From: Cyclaneusma minus
Lineage: Eukaryota > Ascomycota > Leotiomycetes > Marthamycetales > Marthamycetaceae
Reading direction: 5' to 3'
NCBI GenBank assembly: GCA_037179335.1
Contig: JAKZHN010000009.1
Span: forward strand, 1,116,001 to 1,180,000
Length of the DNA: 64,000 bases
This document shows, piece after piece, positions 45,899-57,200 of the stretch (positions are counted from its first letter, which is position 1; each line of letters begins with the position of its first letter). The position numbers were made by a program, and so were the translations under genes. Below the pieces are notes generated by a model. The model saw only the letters and a list, made by a program, of their open reading frames with translations. It made no database searches and was not told where the DNA came from.

Positions 45899-47614
45899 TC
45901 AACCAGTGTTTCCAAGAGCCAGCCAAAGCGCCTGCTTTGTGCCAACTTTGCGCCCAAGTCTCACCCTCAACTGCGCCCAGCTGTACCCACCCAGAACACC
46001 CAACATCACCGCATTCATCACCAACACCGCCACGAAAAACTGCCAAATAGCAGGATTGTTTTTGTCACCCGAGATCTCCGTGACATTCATGCCGTAGATA
46101 CCCGTCATGATCGTTACTGGAGCAAATCTGTAACCACGGTTAGAATTTCGTCAAGCACAGAGCTGATCAACCCTAGGGAGAAGGGATGCGAAAGGGAATA
46201 CGAACATGTAAGTAAACGCATTCGTCAACACGCTCCACCGCGCATCCGAGTTCGACTGCCTGATAGTCTTAAACTTCTCTCTGTTTTCCCAGATCATGTT
46301 CGTCTGTTTTACCAGATTCTCAAAGTCCTCTTGCAAGTCTCTCTGACACTCTCTCATCTTATGGCTTCCCAACTTGGCACCTGGCTCACTCACGCAAAGT
46401 GAATCTTCCTGAGCAAAATCTCCGCCATGTCTCCATCCCCGGCTTCCACAGCGCCTGATCAGATTCAGTGTCTTTGAGATTTCTTCCGCATGTCCGATGT
46501 TCGAATCGCTGATTCCTCTGACTCGCTTGTCTTCGTCGTGGACTGTGGTGACGATTTGGTTCCAGCAGAGATAGTTGAGGTGAAGAAGATAATGGAATGC
46601 GTAAAAGGGTGCCTGAACGGCTTGCTCAAGGTCCAGATATTTCAGCGTCTCCAAGTACAGCTCCCTAAAAGTGACCAAATCAGGCTGCGTCCTTTCCGGG
46701 ACTTGGCCAAACATAGGCGGTCGAATAAGCACCCTCGAGCTCATATGCACTTTCGTATGACTCCCAAATAGCAAGATACCCGTCCAGCCATCGCCCTCTT
46801 TATCCGGCAGCACGTAAATCAGTACAGGGAAATTCTCCGTGTCTGTTCTACATTGTGAATCTTTCTTCAATACTCCAAAACCGATACTCAAGTACGGCGA
46901 TCTGTGACGTTCAGAGGGCGTAAAGACGTGACGAGAACCGTGGATACTCCATTGGAAAAACCGAGGGTCGAGAGAGAGCGATGAGCCGAATGCTTCCATG
47001 ACGGATGAGGCGATGTTTCCTTTTTGCTCAGCGAGGTAGAGACGCACTTTCGAGCCATCTTTTGCTTTATCTCGCGTCCCTATGAAATCTTGCAGGACGG
47101 AGGAACCGTAGATGTCTGGCCATCGTCGAGTTTGATGTTGTGCTGTGATATCAACGACTGAGATGATCAGTTCAGAGTCTTCAACGTCAGTGCTCATGTA
47201 CTTGTCCAAGTCGTGCAAGTTCTCCCAGCCCACTTCGACTAAGTTGTGGACATAGTCGTGGTAAGGTTGTCGCTTGGGAGGTGAGCCGGCCTCCCAGCCG
47301 GCGAAGGCTTGGAGTGAGGATCGGCTTGCTTTGCGCTTTTTGCGAGAGAGCCGATGCAGCCTCTTGAGTTTTTGAGGATGCCAGTTTCCATTGCTAGTTG
47401 ATGTGCCGTTGTGTTGAAGCGAGGGTATCACGGTGGCGGCGGGGTGAGGGATTCCCGGGCCGTGTTGGTGGTCATTTTGGCCATTTGGATGCACTAAGTT
47501 CTCTTGCGAGCTTCGTCGGTCGTGATGTTTGTTGCTTTCCTCGCCATGAGATCTCACGGCTGGCGAATCATTATTGTTGGTGAAGTTTGAGGATGTGGGA
47601 GAGACTCGGGACAT
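45899..47614 (-). CDS. CorA/Alr1-type magnesium or divalent-metal transporter-like protein
   Basis: The protein belongs to the fungal CorA-like membrane proteins, which move Mg2+ or other divalent ions. Two exons (47614-46206 and 46127-45899) join across a 78-nt intron (donor gttcgt, a rarer form) to 545 residues. The N-terminal 120 residues are Ser/Asn/His-rich and disordered. The middle holds a folded cytosolic domain and long helices (ECQRDLQEDFENLVKQTNMI, ENREKFKTIRQ) like the CorA stalk. The intron falls inside the first membrane segment, AFTYIFAPVTIMTGIYGMN; the pore signature GMN is at 482-484. The second membrane segment (FFVAVLVMNAVMLGVLGGY) leaves a basic C-terminal tail. Many relatives in Pezizomycotina have lost transport evidence, so substrate is not claimed. 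It is separated from the repeat array by less than 1 kb. Confidence 0.88.
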
Positions 47615-48500
47615 GGTGCGTGGTCGTCACTCCTCCTCGAATAGAGTTCTGTCACACTGCTTGGCGAAGCTATCTCCAGCCTCCTCAGTTACACACACAC
47701 AGTTAAAGATGCGGGAAACACAAGACGGGAAGTCCGGAAGGAGATGCACATTTGAAGTAGGACAGCATCGTGTCGGTGTCGTGAAATGCCCGCTGTCTAC
47801 TCAGCTCATGTCTCTATTTCCGCCTCTTGTGGTCACGTTGCGGACTCACTTGCGGAGTTTTCATGATGGTGGGCCGATGGTTGACGAGGTTGACGAATGA
47901 TGAGTTGACGATACTACGCTGGAAGGGGAGTAGGCTGACCTGTCAAGCTTCCAAGTCCTGGTCATGGGGGCGGGCCTCGGACCCTCTCAGGCGATTCGAG
48001 AACCTGGAGCCTCGTCGCTCCTTTGACTTTCACATGGGCATTTTGGTTTCCGAGGGCATTGCGAATGTACGGAATTGTACCAGTCACACCGAACCACAAG
48101 ATTTCTGACCGTGTTTTGTTAGTTGTTGGTTGTGACATAGTATCTCGGAGCACGAATCCATTTGCGCATCTGGTTCTCGCGACGACTACGATATTTTCAC
48201 ACTCTACCTCGGTCTGGGTTCCACCAACAGGTCTGAAATCACAGCTTCACCCAAGTACATTACGTGAATAATACAGCCGCCCAAATTTGACGTTGGGGTA
48301 TGCTGGATCATCTCTGCGACTCTGAGGATTCTAGGCAGCATCGAGGTGTCTTACCTGCAACATGCTCGTAGGTGTGGCAACCTTCCTGCGAAGAGGTGGT
48401 CAGCAAGATTGCGGTCCGTTGCGCGTGGATTTGATGAATTAGCACTGACATGAAGCATCACCGAACGATCATCGCGCTGACGCACCGCCGGTGGGTTAGA
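47615..48500. other. Intergenic region next to the repeat array
   Basis: This is the promoter side of the CorA-type gene. Open frames up to about 100 codons show no protein-like pattern. Somewhere between 48.3 and 48.6 kb the sequence passes into the array, without a sharp edge that I can see. Confidence 0.4.
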
Positions 48501-51500
48501 ACTTCAAGTTCACGTCTTCAGGAAGGTACCACATATTTATGGCCAGATCCCCAAGGCTTAGATGGAAGACTACCCACGGCTTGATTCTCGGGTCACCGGG
48601 TCCCTGATTACCTATTAACTGGTGCAACGGTATAAAACCTCACTCGCTTCCACCTCTCTCCAGTTTCTTTCTTCGAGCCTCCCAGTCCCAAGAAAAGAAA
48701 TGATGGTGCTTACTTCCATCCATCCTACGCAAGCTCCAAAACTATCATATTCTGCAGAGCAATCCTCTCTGGCAGTTACCGCGGTGAAGTGGAGCTTCAC
48801 ATACCGCTCCCGAGATGCGTGATAAGGTGACAACAACAGCAGGAAAACCTCGACAGTAGCAAGAGCTTACGGTGTAGAATTTGAGGTTTGCTCCGCGAGG
48901 TATAAAAAGACTATTTCTCTATCTCAAAATCCCTTCTTCCAGGGAAAATGCAATGCTGGCAAGGAGAGACGGGATACAGAGTCTTGTCCTTGAAATAATC
49001 AGGTACCACCTATATAAAGACCACCCCTACATCCTTCAATCCTCTTTTCCCCAGTTCAACTTTCTGTCTCCAGACTTCCTGTACTCTACGTGTCTTGAGT
49101 CCATAGGGATACTGTACATTCCGTCTCTCAAGTTCCCAAACTAAGCAAACGTGAATCTAAGAACACTGCTTCGAAGAACCAACTCTCGAAAGGTGTATAC
49201 TGAAGCCGACAGCAGCATAATTCCTCGACATCAGCACTGCAGTGAATGTTCCTGAACAATGCACCTGGAATGCAGAACTTAGGAACACAGAAGTTTAGGA
49301 ATGCGTTTCACAGCCATGTTGCCCTTACTCAGACTTAGAAACTGGACGCAGCACTGCTTCCTCAAGTGCCACTACCATAATCTTGACATAGGTGATCTCT
49401 TGATCTTGGAAAGAGAAAGTTAGTAGAGCATAGGACGGACTATATAGACGGGCCGTGAAGGACAGATTAGTTAGCGCCACGTCAGTCTATTGTTGTCTGC
49501 TGTTGCTCCTATCTGCTGCTGTTGTCTCATGGTCTTACTGTTGTTGGATTATTTGGTTCTTGGAATCTTGTTGGTTGGACATTGAATCTGGAATTTGGAA
49601 CTTGGGAATACAGAAGCCTGAGAATGCCTTTCATAACCATGTTGCCCTTACTCAGAATTGGACACTATACATGACACTCCTTGCTCTAGTGCCACTACCA
49701 TGATCTTCACGTAGGTGATTTCCCGATCTTGGAAAAGAGAAAGTGGGCAGAGCACAAGACGGACTATATAGACGGCCCGCTATACATTAATTGGTCAGAC
49801 TCACGCTAGTTTATTGTTGTCCGCTGTTGCCCCTATCTGCTGCTGTTGTCTCATAGTGTTACTGTTGTTGGATGAATTGGATTTTGGAAACTTATTTGTT
49901 AAGCAGTGAATCTGAAGTTTGGGACTTTGGACAGGAACTCGAGAATGCGTACAGCCATGTTATCCTTTACTCGGATTTGCCACTTGTGACACTGTACACA
50001 GCACTACTTCCCCGAGTCCTAGTACCATTGACTTAACGAGAGTCTTTTGAACTTTTCGTGATCTTGGAAAAGAGAAAGTGAGCAGAGCATAGGACGGACT
50101 ATATAGACGGCCCGCTATACATTAATTAGTCACACATCACGCTAGTTTACTGTTGTCTGCTGTCGCTCCGACCTGTTGTTACTGTCTTACAGTTCTGTCG
50201 TTGGTTGAAGGCTCCTAGTCAATGAACATTGAGTCAACGACCAAAGAATCCAAACCTGCGTGAGCTTCGGGTTTGAGATGGCACTTGTACGCTACAGTGA
50301 CGGTGACAGGAGCCCTCGACAGGAGGTACTCCTCTAGTGCAGCGGAAGGGCAGCTAAAGATAAGCATAAAAAGACCACCCCTCCACCCCTTTTCCATCTC
50401 TCTTCCAAGACTGGTTCTAGCTTTCAAGCGACTCATGGGATACGACGCTTGTCTTCGACATAAGTAGCCTTGCTGGCAAATTTCGTGGCGAGCTCTCTCA
50501 CGCAAGGTGTTCATGCAATGACACAAACCAGCGACCAAACTCAAAGACTGCGCGAGAGTTTCGAGTTCGAGCGACACTTGCTAAGCCCACCAGCGGTGAC
50601 AAAACTCAAAAGGCCACTTCTGGCGCAGCGCAAAGACAGCTAAGGACAAGTATAAAAAGACCACCCCTTCACTTCTTTCACTCTTTTCCCCCAGGACTGA
50701 AGCACGAGACTGACACGTCCTACGGGATACAACACTATCCTTGAACAAGCAGCGCAGACGGCTTTTGCAATGAGCTTCCTCTCGCATCTACCAGGCCACG
50801 AAGCAAGCCATCGACCGCAGATCGCATGAGGTTCGAGTTCGACACTTCCGAAGCTAAACGGCGGTGACAAGAGACTCTGACCGAAGGCTGTCTCTTCGTA
50901 CAGCGCGAAGGTAGTCGGGAGCAGGATATGAATATCACCTCCTGGTCTTCAATCTTTCTCTCCCAAGTCCAACTTGGATTCAAGAACCATTGACTGCACG
51001 AGTATACTTTCAGATCCCCTTCGCGTCGACCACGCACCTCGGATCGGGATCCATGGAAAGGCATTCTGTCTGAGACATCATAAAAGAGTAACGACAGTAT
51101 GGAGCAGTTTTTCCAAAGTCATCCTCGAACAAAGCGACAGCGGCAAAGACTCTCGACAGCAGCACAAGTCCTCGATAGCAGCACTGCAGTCTGCAGCGGA
51201 AGTCTTCCAGCGTAGTACGAAGTCAGTCTGCAAGGCACAGAAACAAGTCTCTGCTCCATTCTCACACAACATGTACTTTCTGAATACCGATGCGATGCAC
51301 ATGCGAATGCACACGAACGAATCCGACTGCAATTCTCGGCAGTCATATGTACATTGTACATCAATCAGTGAGATCGCAGATCACAGGGGTAGATGGTGGT
51401 GTGGAGCACGATTCCAACGACCAGGGTCAAATTGACAGGCAACGGCGATGGCGTCGCCGGAACAGATCTTTGCGATGTTAGATACGCCAAATCAAGATTC

Positions 51501-53050
51501 GAATATCCTCAGGGCTGAGTAAAAGAAAGATGAGATTTGAAATCTGGACAAAAGAAAGACGAGATCGACAGGTGCCGGGGTTGGCTCCACCCAATCAGCT
51601 CCACTTCCGCACGTGTTGGGATTCGGGAATAAAATTCCGCAAGATGGCTCCGCTTGCGAAGAGTCATCGCTGCCGCACCATCGCTGCCAAGAAACTGGGA
51701 ATAGCTTCATAAATCTTCGTATTTTATCTTCACTGCCAGAGATCCAGCCCACCATTTTGATGTCATTGCCCATCACATACTATGCGCTGCTTCGTTCGTT
51801 TAGGCAGGTCTGGCGATGTGTTTCATGGACCATGGTTGAACTCTCAGAATCAGATACAACCTGCACGAAAATGTTTGAGCTTTATCATAAAGTCGAGGTG
51901 TTTCGTGGCGCTCGGGATTGCTATCCGGGTAACCGGGTTCTGGCATTCTGCACGAGGTGGACAACATGCACGACCGAATCAGGCACATACGCATGTTTCT
52001 TATGGGGTCTGGCTGATATCAGGATGAGTTTCAGTTGTTCAAGTTCAGGCGGTTGATGCTAATATTGGTGTGCCGATGATCGCTTGAAACGAAGTCAGTC
52101 TTTTCTTTTTGCATCTCTGAAGTTGGCCGGCGTTTTGGGTTTTTCATAATTTCACCGGTCTCCAAAGTACTTTGCTCTGAGCCTGAGAAAATAGCAATTT
52201 CGTTATTCGAGAGAAAAGACTTTGCTGCTGTCTCGGTAGATAAAGCGAGACATTTTAGTGAGGTTGCAATAAGACGCAGATGAATGCACGATCCGGATCC
52301 CCGATCGTGCTGTATAACGCAAATCAGGCCCACTATTTTCCTTCCAGAATAAAAAACGTCTTCCTTGTCTCAGGAGAAGCCTTCGACGCACAGGCAGTGT
52401 ACTAACAGCCAATCGGCAAATGGGCGAAGAGGTTCAGGCCTTTACCTGTTTTGAAAAGTAAAGGTCGTCCCCCCCAGTACTGACCTTCTAGTATATGCAT
52501 GCGTGTGATGAGAATTGTCTTGTCTCGCAAGAATCGACACCTTCAGAATACCCTCACCGCACTTTGGCTTGATTTCAAATCAGCCATGGACCGTGATGTG
52601 TAACGCCCGTTGCCGTTCCATGCAGAGAATATTGATTTTCAACCACCTTTCCCGTGATCTCGCAGCTCGATGTCAAATCAGTTGTGCGATAAATCACTCT
52701 TCACTCTCCCACTGATATTGTCAGTAGTATGTCAAATCATTTGAGAAACCGCGGTATTATCCGGTCGAGTTTACTCAAGGAACCCACGAATCCCGTGACA
52801 GAATCGCCATGCGAGGCGTCTGGAATATTGTGGAGACCAGCTCGTATGTTATAAAAAGATCGGATTTGCCTGGATCCTGGAGGTTAGTATTGTTCCAATT
52901 GTCACAGGCAGGATCGGTGTGGAGAGAGCGGCTGAACAAAGAAATGCATGTACCGGCAACCGAGTACCGAGATCACTACGACCTATCACACCCTTAGCCG
53001 CCCTGTAACAAATAAAGAATGTTTTTCATATTGTTTATGATGGTTTGGAT
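48500..53050 (+). repeat. Promoter-like repeat array, region B1
   Basis: No credible gene. TATA-like boxes in plus orientation lie near 48631, 48901, 49011, 49441, 49765, 50100, 50365, 50651 and 52849. Two, at 50365 and 50651, have the full pattern: tataaaaagaccaccc-like box, a C/T tract, then CCAAG or CCAGG exactly 40 nt after the start of the box. A weaker copy is at 50928 (TATA degenerate, then ctctcccaag). Each unit also carries a word like cggtgacaagag/cggtgacagg (for example near 50297, 50587 and 50860), and CGACAGCAG-type words. Units are roughly 280-330 bp but partly scrambled. The stretch 51400-52800 is more diverged and may hold only relics. Confidence 0.7.
49315..50215 (+). repeat. 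Three-copy ~320-bp repeat
   Basis: The same block occurs three times, starting near 49315, 49639 and 49957 (spacing 324 and 318). Shared landmarks are catgtt(g/a)(c/t)cctttactc, gtgccactaccat, gatcttggaaaagagaaagt, agcacaagacgg, tatatagacggcccgc, and ctgttgctcctatctgctgctgttgtctca. Similarity is higher than elsewhere in the array, so these look like the youngest duplicates. Confidence 0.8.
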
Positions 53051-53285
53051 GACCTATATAATGTCTTGGGGAATGTGAAGAGAGCAGACATCCAACACTT
53101 GAGTCTTCAACCCATTGAACGACATCTCCTCGTCCCAAGACCTCACAGTCAGACACTCGTTTGTAGTAGCATCGCAGTTCTGCATATCAATTCATCTTGA
53201 ACTTTCGTCGAGAAATCCTTCGCTCAAGTCCACCTTCGAAACCTTTCCACCTTCCACACCTTTCCACATCCAAACTTCCAACACA

Positions 53286-53825
53286 ATGGCTCAAAGAGTC
53301 CAAGGACCACGTCCCGCACCCCTCGTCCCAGCAAAGCCATATGCCCTCCAGCGCAACCAGCTCCGCCCTACCACTCCCGTCCAACATCAAGACTCCAACC
53401 GCAAATCCATGATCTCCAACAACACGATCGAGATATGGAACTCCTCGCCTCCACACCACCGCCTCGCCTCCAACGATCACGACCACCTCGAGAAGTTCAG
53501 CGAGAAGCACGACGAGCTCGCCTCATGGCAGTCCTCTCCACCACTCACTCCGGCACTCACCGCCGTCACCGACCTCGGTCCCATCCATGAAGAAGCCGAA
53601 AACCCGTATGTGTCTTGCGACCTCGAGCAATTGGAGAAGTTGAGGTGGCATCTCGAAAAGTACAACGAAGCGGCGGGTTTGAGAAGGCAGTTGGGGTGGG
53701 TGGAATATGATTATGGCAGGAAGGCTCCGGAAGTTGCGGAGAATCGTGTGGAGATTGAGGGAAGAATTGCTGGGGAGGCGCAGAGGGTTTGCTGGAATAG
53801 GTTGGTGTATGTTTGCAGGCCGTAG
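53286..53825 (+). CDS. Small hypothetical protein inside the repeat array
   Basis: A 179-residue uninterrupted frame starting MAQRVQGPRPAPLVPAKPYA. It is Pro/Ser/His-rich at first. A C-terminal helical part follows (LEQLEKLRWHLEKYNEAAGL and RRQLGWVEYDYGRKAPEV), ending RVCWNRLVYVCRP. Codon use is GC-ended and regular, unlike the neighbouring repeats, so it is probably a real gene. The ATG context (caacacaATGG) is good. A TATA-like box (tatataatg) lies at 53054, with a CT-rich leader between. An upstream ATG at 53115 in frame is less likely. No domain is recognised. It is the only intact gene I see between 48 and 64 kb. Confidence 0.65.
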   Translation: MAQRVQGPRPAPLVPAKPYALQRNQLRPTTPVQHQDSNRKSMISNNTIEIWNSSPPHHRLASNDHDHLEKFSEKHDELASWQSSPPLTPALTAVTDLGPIHEEAENPYVSCDLEQLEKLRWHLEKYNEAAGLRRQLGWVEYDYGRKAPEVAENRVEIEGRIAGEAQRVCWNRLVYVCRP

Positions 53826-56800
53826 ATGGCGGTGTGCAGATGCTTGCGAGGGACAGACTGAGCGGTGGTTCATCTTTCATTTTTGTATCACCATTCAGGT
53901 CGGATTGATTGATGTATTACTAGGTGTTGAGGCATTTTCGGGAAAATTTTAGCAACAGGTAGACTTGGGTCGGGAAAAGGAAAAGGGTTTGTATCGAAGA
54001 AAGTCTAGCGATTTTGTAATGTAGCGACAATGGCAGGACCACATGGCAATAGCACAAACTTGTAACAGCAGCTGAGATCCTAACGCTGAATGATGTGATG
54101 CTAAAGAGAAGAGACCACAAGGATATAAAAAGACCACACTGTTCACTCTAATCTTCCTTTTTCCAAGTTCAAACCTTCAAAAATATTGCGCAATGCTCAC
54201 TCGGCCTGCGTTTCTCATAAAACTTGGCATTCTGCGTAAGCATTGCTGCTCAGGCATATCCAACAAGCGCAGAGATGCGTAAAGTTAAGTGACCAGCGCA
54301 GACTTGAAGCTGAGCGGTTTTTGCTCTGAGAGTGTCGGGGATCAAAGACATAAACGACAGCAGTAGAAACCCGTCACGGCAACAGAGACGTGGATAGCGC
54401 GATGATCTGAGCTGCCGAGCAATCAGAGGTACCTACATATAAAGCCATACCACCTTTCACTTTCTTGGACTTCTTCTCGTAAATCAACTTCCACCTGCGG
54501 AGCGAATCCATGGAATCTGGCTCTTGAGGCTCATTAGTTGTCCATCAACCGCAAGAAAGCAGCAACGCAATGATTCGCCATGTCATTTGGAAAATGGAGC
54601 ACTTGCTCACGCAAGAACTCGAGTTCTGATGATGGCAGCGTGGGCTTCCGACAGCAGGAGGTGTTTTCGATAGCAGCTAGCATTTGTCTCTCGGGGATGA
54701 AGTTGACGCGATGCGATGGCAAGGAATAGGTATAAAAACAGCAAAGCTCATTCCCCACATTCATTCCCCAAGTCCTTAACAGAGTGTACGGTGAAGTTAC
54801 GTCACGAGATCTGACCCAAGTGGTATCTGGAGCTCACTCACACGCAGTCAGATGACGCTGAAGTTTGCCGCCTTTGCAATCAGTCCAGAGTCAATGCTGG
54901 AGTCAATGCTGAGCAACTTTTGGCGGTGAGTGAACAGCAGCAATTGAAAATCTCGACAGCGTGTTTTGTCTCCAAGGTAGAGCGGATCTAGATAGCAGGT
55001 GTTACCAGCCTGGTTAAAAGGAGCTGCGCTTCCTCCCTCGACGTTCTTTCCCAAGTGTCACTCCAACCACTGCTGGACCCTATTCATCAGGGGATTCATG
55101 CCACAAAATTCCAGGGCGTCTTCGCGCAATTGTGAGGTGGTCGATCATGGCTACTGCAACACACATAGAAACCATGACTTTGAAGTTACTGTGAACAGAA
55201 GGACGTGGTTTTCAGCGCTGACCGGCAGTAGTCGAAGTTCTCGACAGTAGCAGACGCTACAGTAGCCCTGGGCGAAGAGAAATCTATTAAAGGGCCCTGC
55301 TTTCCTCTCTACTCGAATTCCTCAAGTTTGAAATGAAATTTCCACACGACCCGGACCAGAGCATTTGGGAGGTCTCAAGCATGCTAGCTCAGAGGTACTA
55401 ACCTGCAAAGTCGAAGATTACACGGGCATTGCGGCTAGCACAGTGTCACTTTCAGAACGACGTGTGGTCTGGATTGTGAGATTAAAATTCACGTAGAGAC
55501 GGCAGCTTGTGCTCTTCGACAGCAGCATCTACTTTTCCCCGCGGAATACTGAAGACTAAGACAGCCAGCAAATCGAGGTATAAGAAGACATAGTCCCTAA
55601 GTCCCCTAGATCTTCTTTCCAGGTATCGGATTTCGAGCAAGAATGGGCGATGTATCCCGGTTTCGGTAAGCATACTGAAGAGGAAATCTTGGAGCAATTG
55701 CGAACATACTACACCTGAGTACTGAGTAGATCTGTATTTTGCTTAGACGAATATCAAAGCTTGATCCCCTCGAGATGCAAACCGTGAACGGTAGTAACAA
55801 AATCATTCGGTAGGGACAAGAAGAGACGACACCAGGAGTTTCACTGCCAGCCAAGCCAATTCTCACCGTACTGCGCTATGAGACTAAGTGGCTCCCGCGA
55901 AGACAATTTCATGTATGGATATTGGCAAAACCAGCTCATTCCCTGGCACACATTCCACCACGACAGTATCATTGTTTCCCTTGGGAACTCACATCTCACA
56001 CTGCGAAGCTATTTATACCTGCAGAGGCCACCAATCTGTCCCTGAGATCTCCCAAGCAAGCCGTAGACATAGGACACGTGAGAATGCAAGAAAAGGCCCA
56101 CCAACTGTGATGACAGCGAATCATACTTGGTCATGAGACCAGATCCGTAGCGCTTGGGTCAGGCGGAAGGACTTGGCTGGCGGATATAAAAGCTTGGGGA
56201 GGGAGTCCGGAAACCCCTCCATGTTCAGACATGACTCCACTCTCCGGGATGCTCGTGAAATCCGCCCCTGCATGAAACACAAGTAGCAACTCATGAACGA
56301 CACCAGTGCTGAATTGGACTGACTAATAACAAAGATCAGATATGTGTTAAATCCTTTGCCTTCACGATGTCGGCCCTGGCGGAAGGACTATGTTGTCACT
56401 TCCCGGTTTTACCATTAGGGAGAGTCGAGTGTTTGTGACAGTAAGAACCATGTTTGACGGTAGCTCCCATATTCAAGTGTAGCCAGACTTACATATTCAT
56501 CGGAAACGGTCTTCAGAAATGCAGTTGTATTCAGAAAGTTAAGGCGACTCAGGTATATTGGCCCTGGCCTTCGTCAGAGAGACCCCCAGTCCACATCGAT
56601 CTCATGGCGGAAAGTTTCGAGTCTGAAATTCAAAGCAGAATGTGACGTGTTGGAGTTCAAATAGCCTTTCAGAATTCAGTTGTATGCAGCTCTTACAGAG
56701 AAAGTTCCGGTTCTAGTGACAGAGGCAGGCTTTTCCGACGGCAAGCTGTGCACCCAAGGGTAGTTAGACTTGCGGCTTCACTGAAAAGGCCTGGAAGCCA

Positions 56801-57200
56801 CCGGATGAACATGAAGAGGGGCAATGAAAAAGGCATATACACTGGCTTCACGGTTGAAGGTCTAGATCTTCGACTTCTCCGATGAGAGCAGCGGGGGCTG
56901 TAATTGCTTTTGATTTGAGGGAGTCTAATGGAGCCTAAGGACGGTGATTCCGGTGTTTTTGAAAAGCAGGCTCTCAGGTTCACATTGGGGTTCACTTTCA
57001 TGTCCAAGAAGAGGCAATGGAATGAGGCCTTTAAATAACTTTCCACTCCCAAGCACTTGCTCATGGAACAGTTTAAGCATGCACGAGGGTAGCAGGCCCA
57101 CCCGACAGCAGTTTATGCATTCAGGGGACGGAAATGTATAGCAGGGTTCGCGTTTTCACCGGAATATCCAACGGGAATGTAGCCTTGACTGAAGAACTCG
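53826..57200 (+). repeat. Promoter-like repeat array, region B2
   Basis: Non-coding. TATA-like boxes in plus orientation lie at 54124, 54436, 54731, 55014, 55285, 55579, 56011, 56183, 56656 and 57029. Five of them (54124, 54731, 55014, 55285, 55579) have the full core-promoter pattern: A/T box, then a C/T-rich tract, then CCAAG, CCAGG or CTCAAG at 54163, 54768, 55051, 55322 and 55619. That is 37-40 nt from box to site. Spacing between boxes is close to 300 bp for 54124 to 55579. No reading frame follows these starts for more than about 80 codons, so if they are used, the transcripts are short or non-coding. After 56000 the pattern weakens and merges into region C. Confidence 0.7.

Noticed and set aside
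46374..46400. Word cacctggctcactcacgc resembling the GSLTP repeat
   Set aside because: It lies within the CorA-type coding exon on the opposite strand, and the similarity stops after about 20 bases, so it is likely chance.
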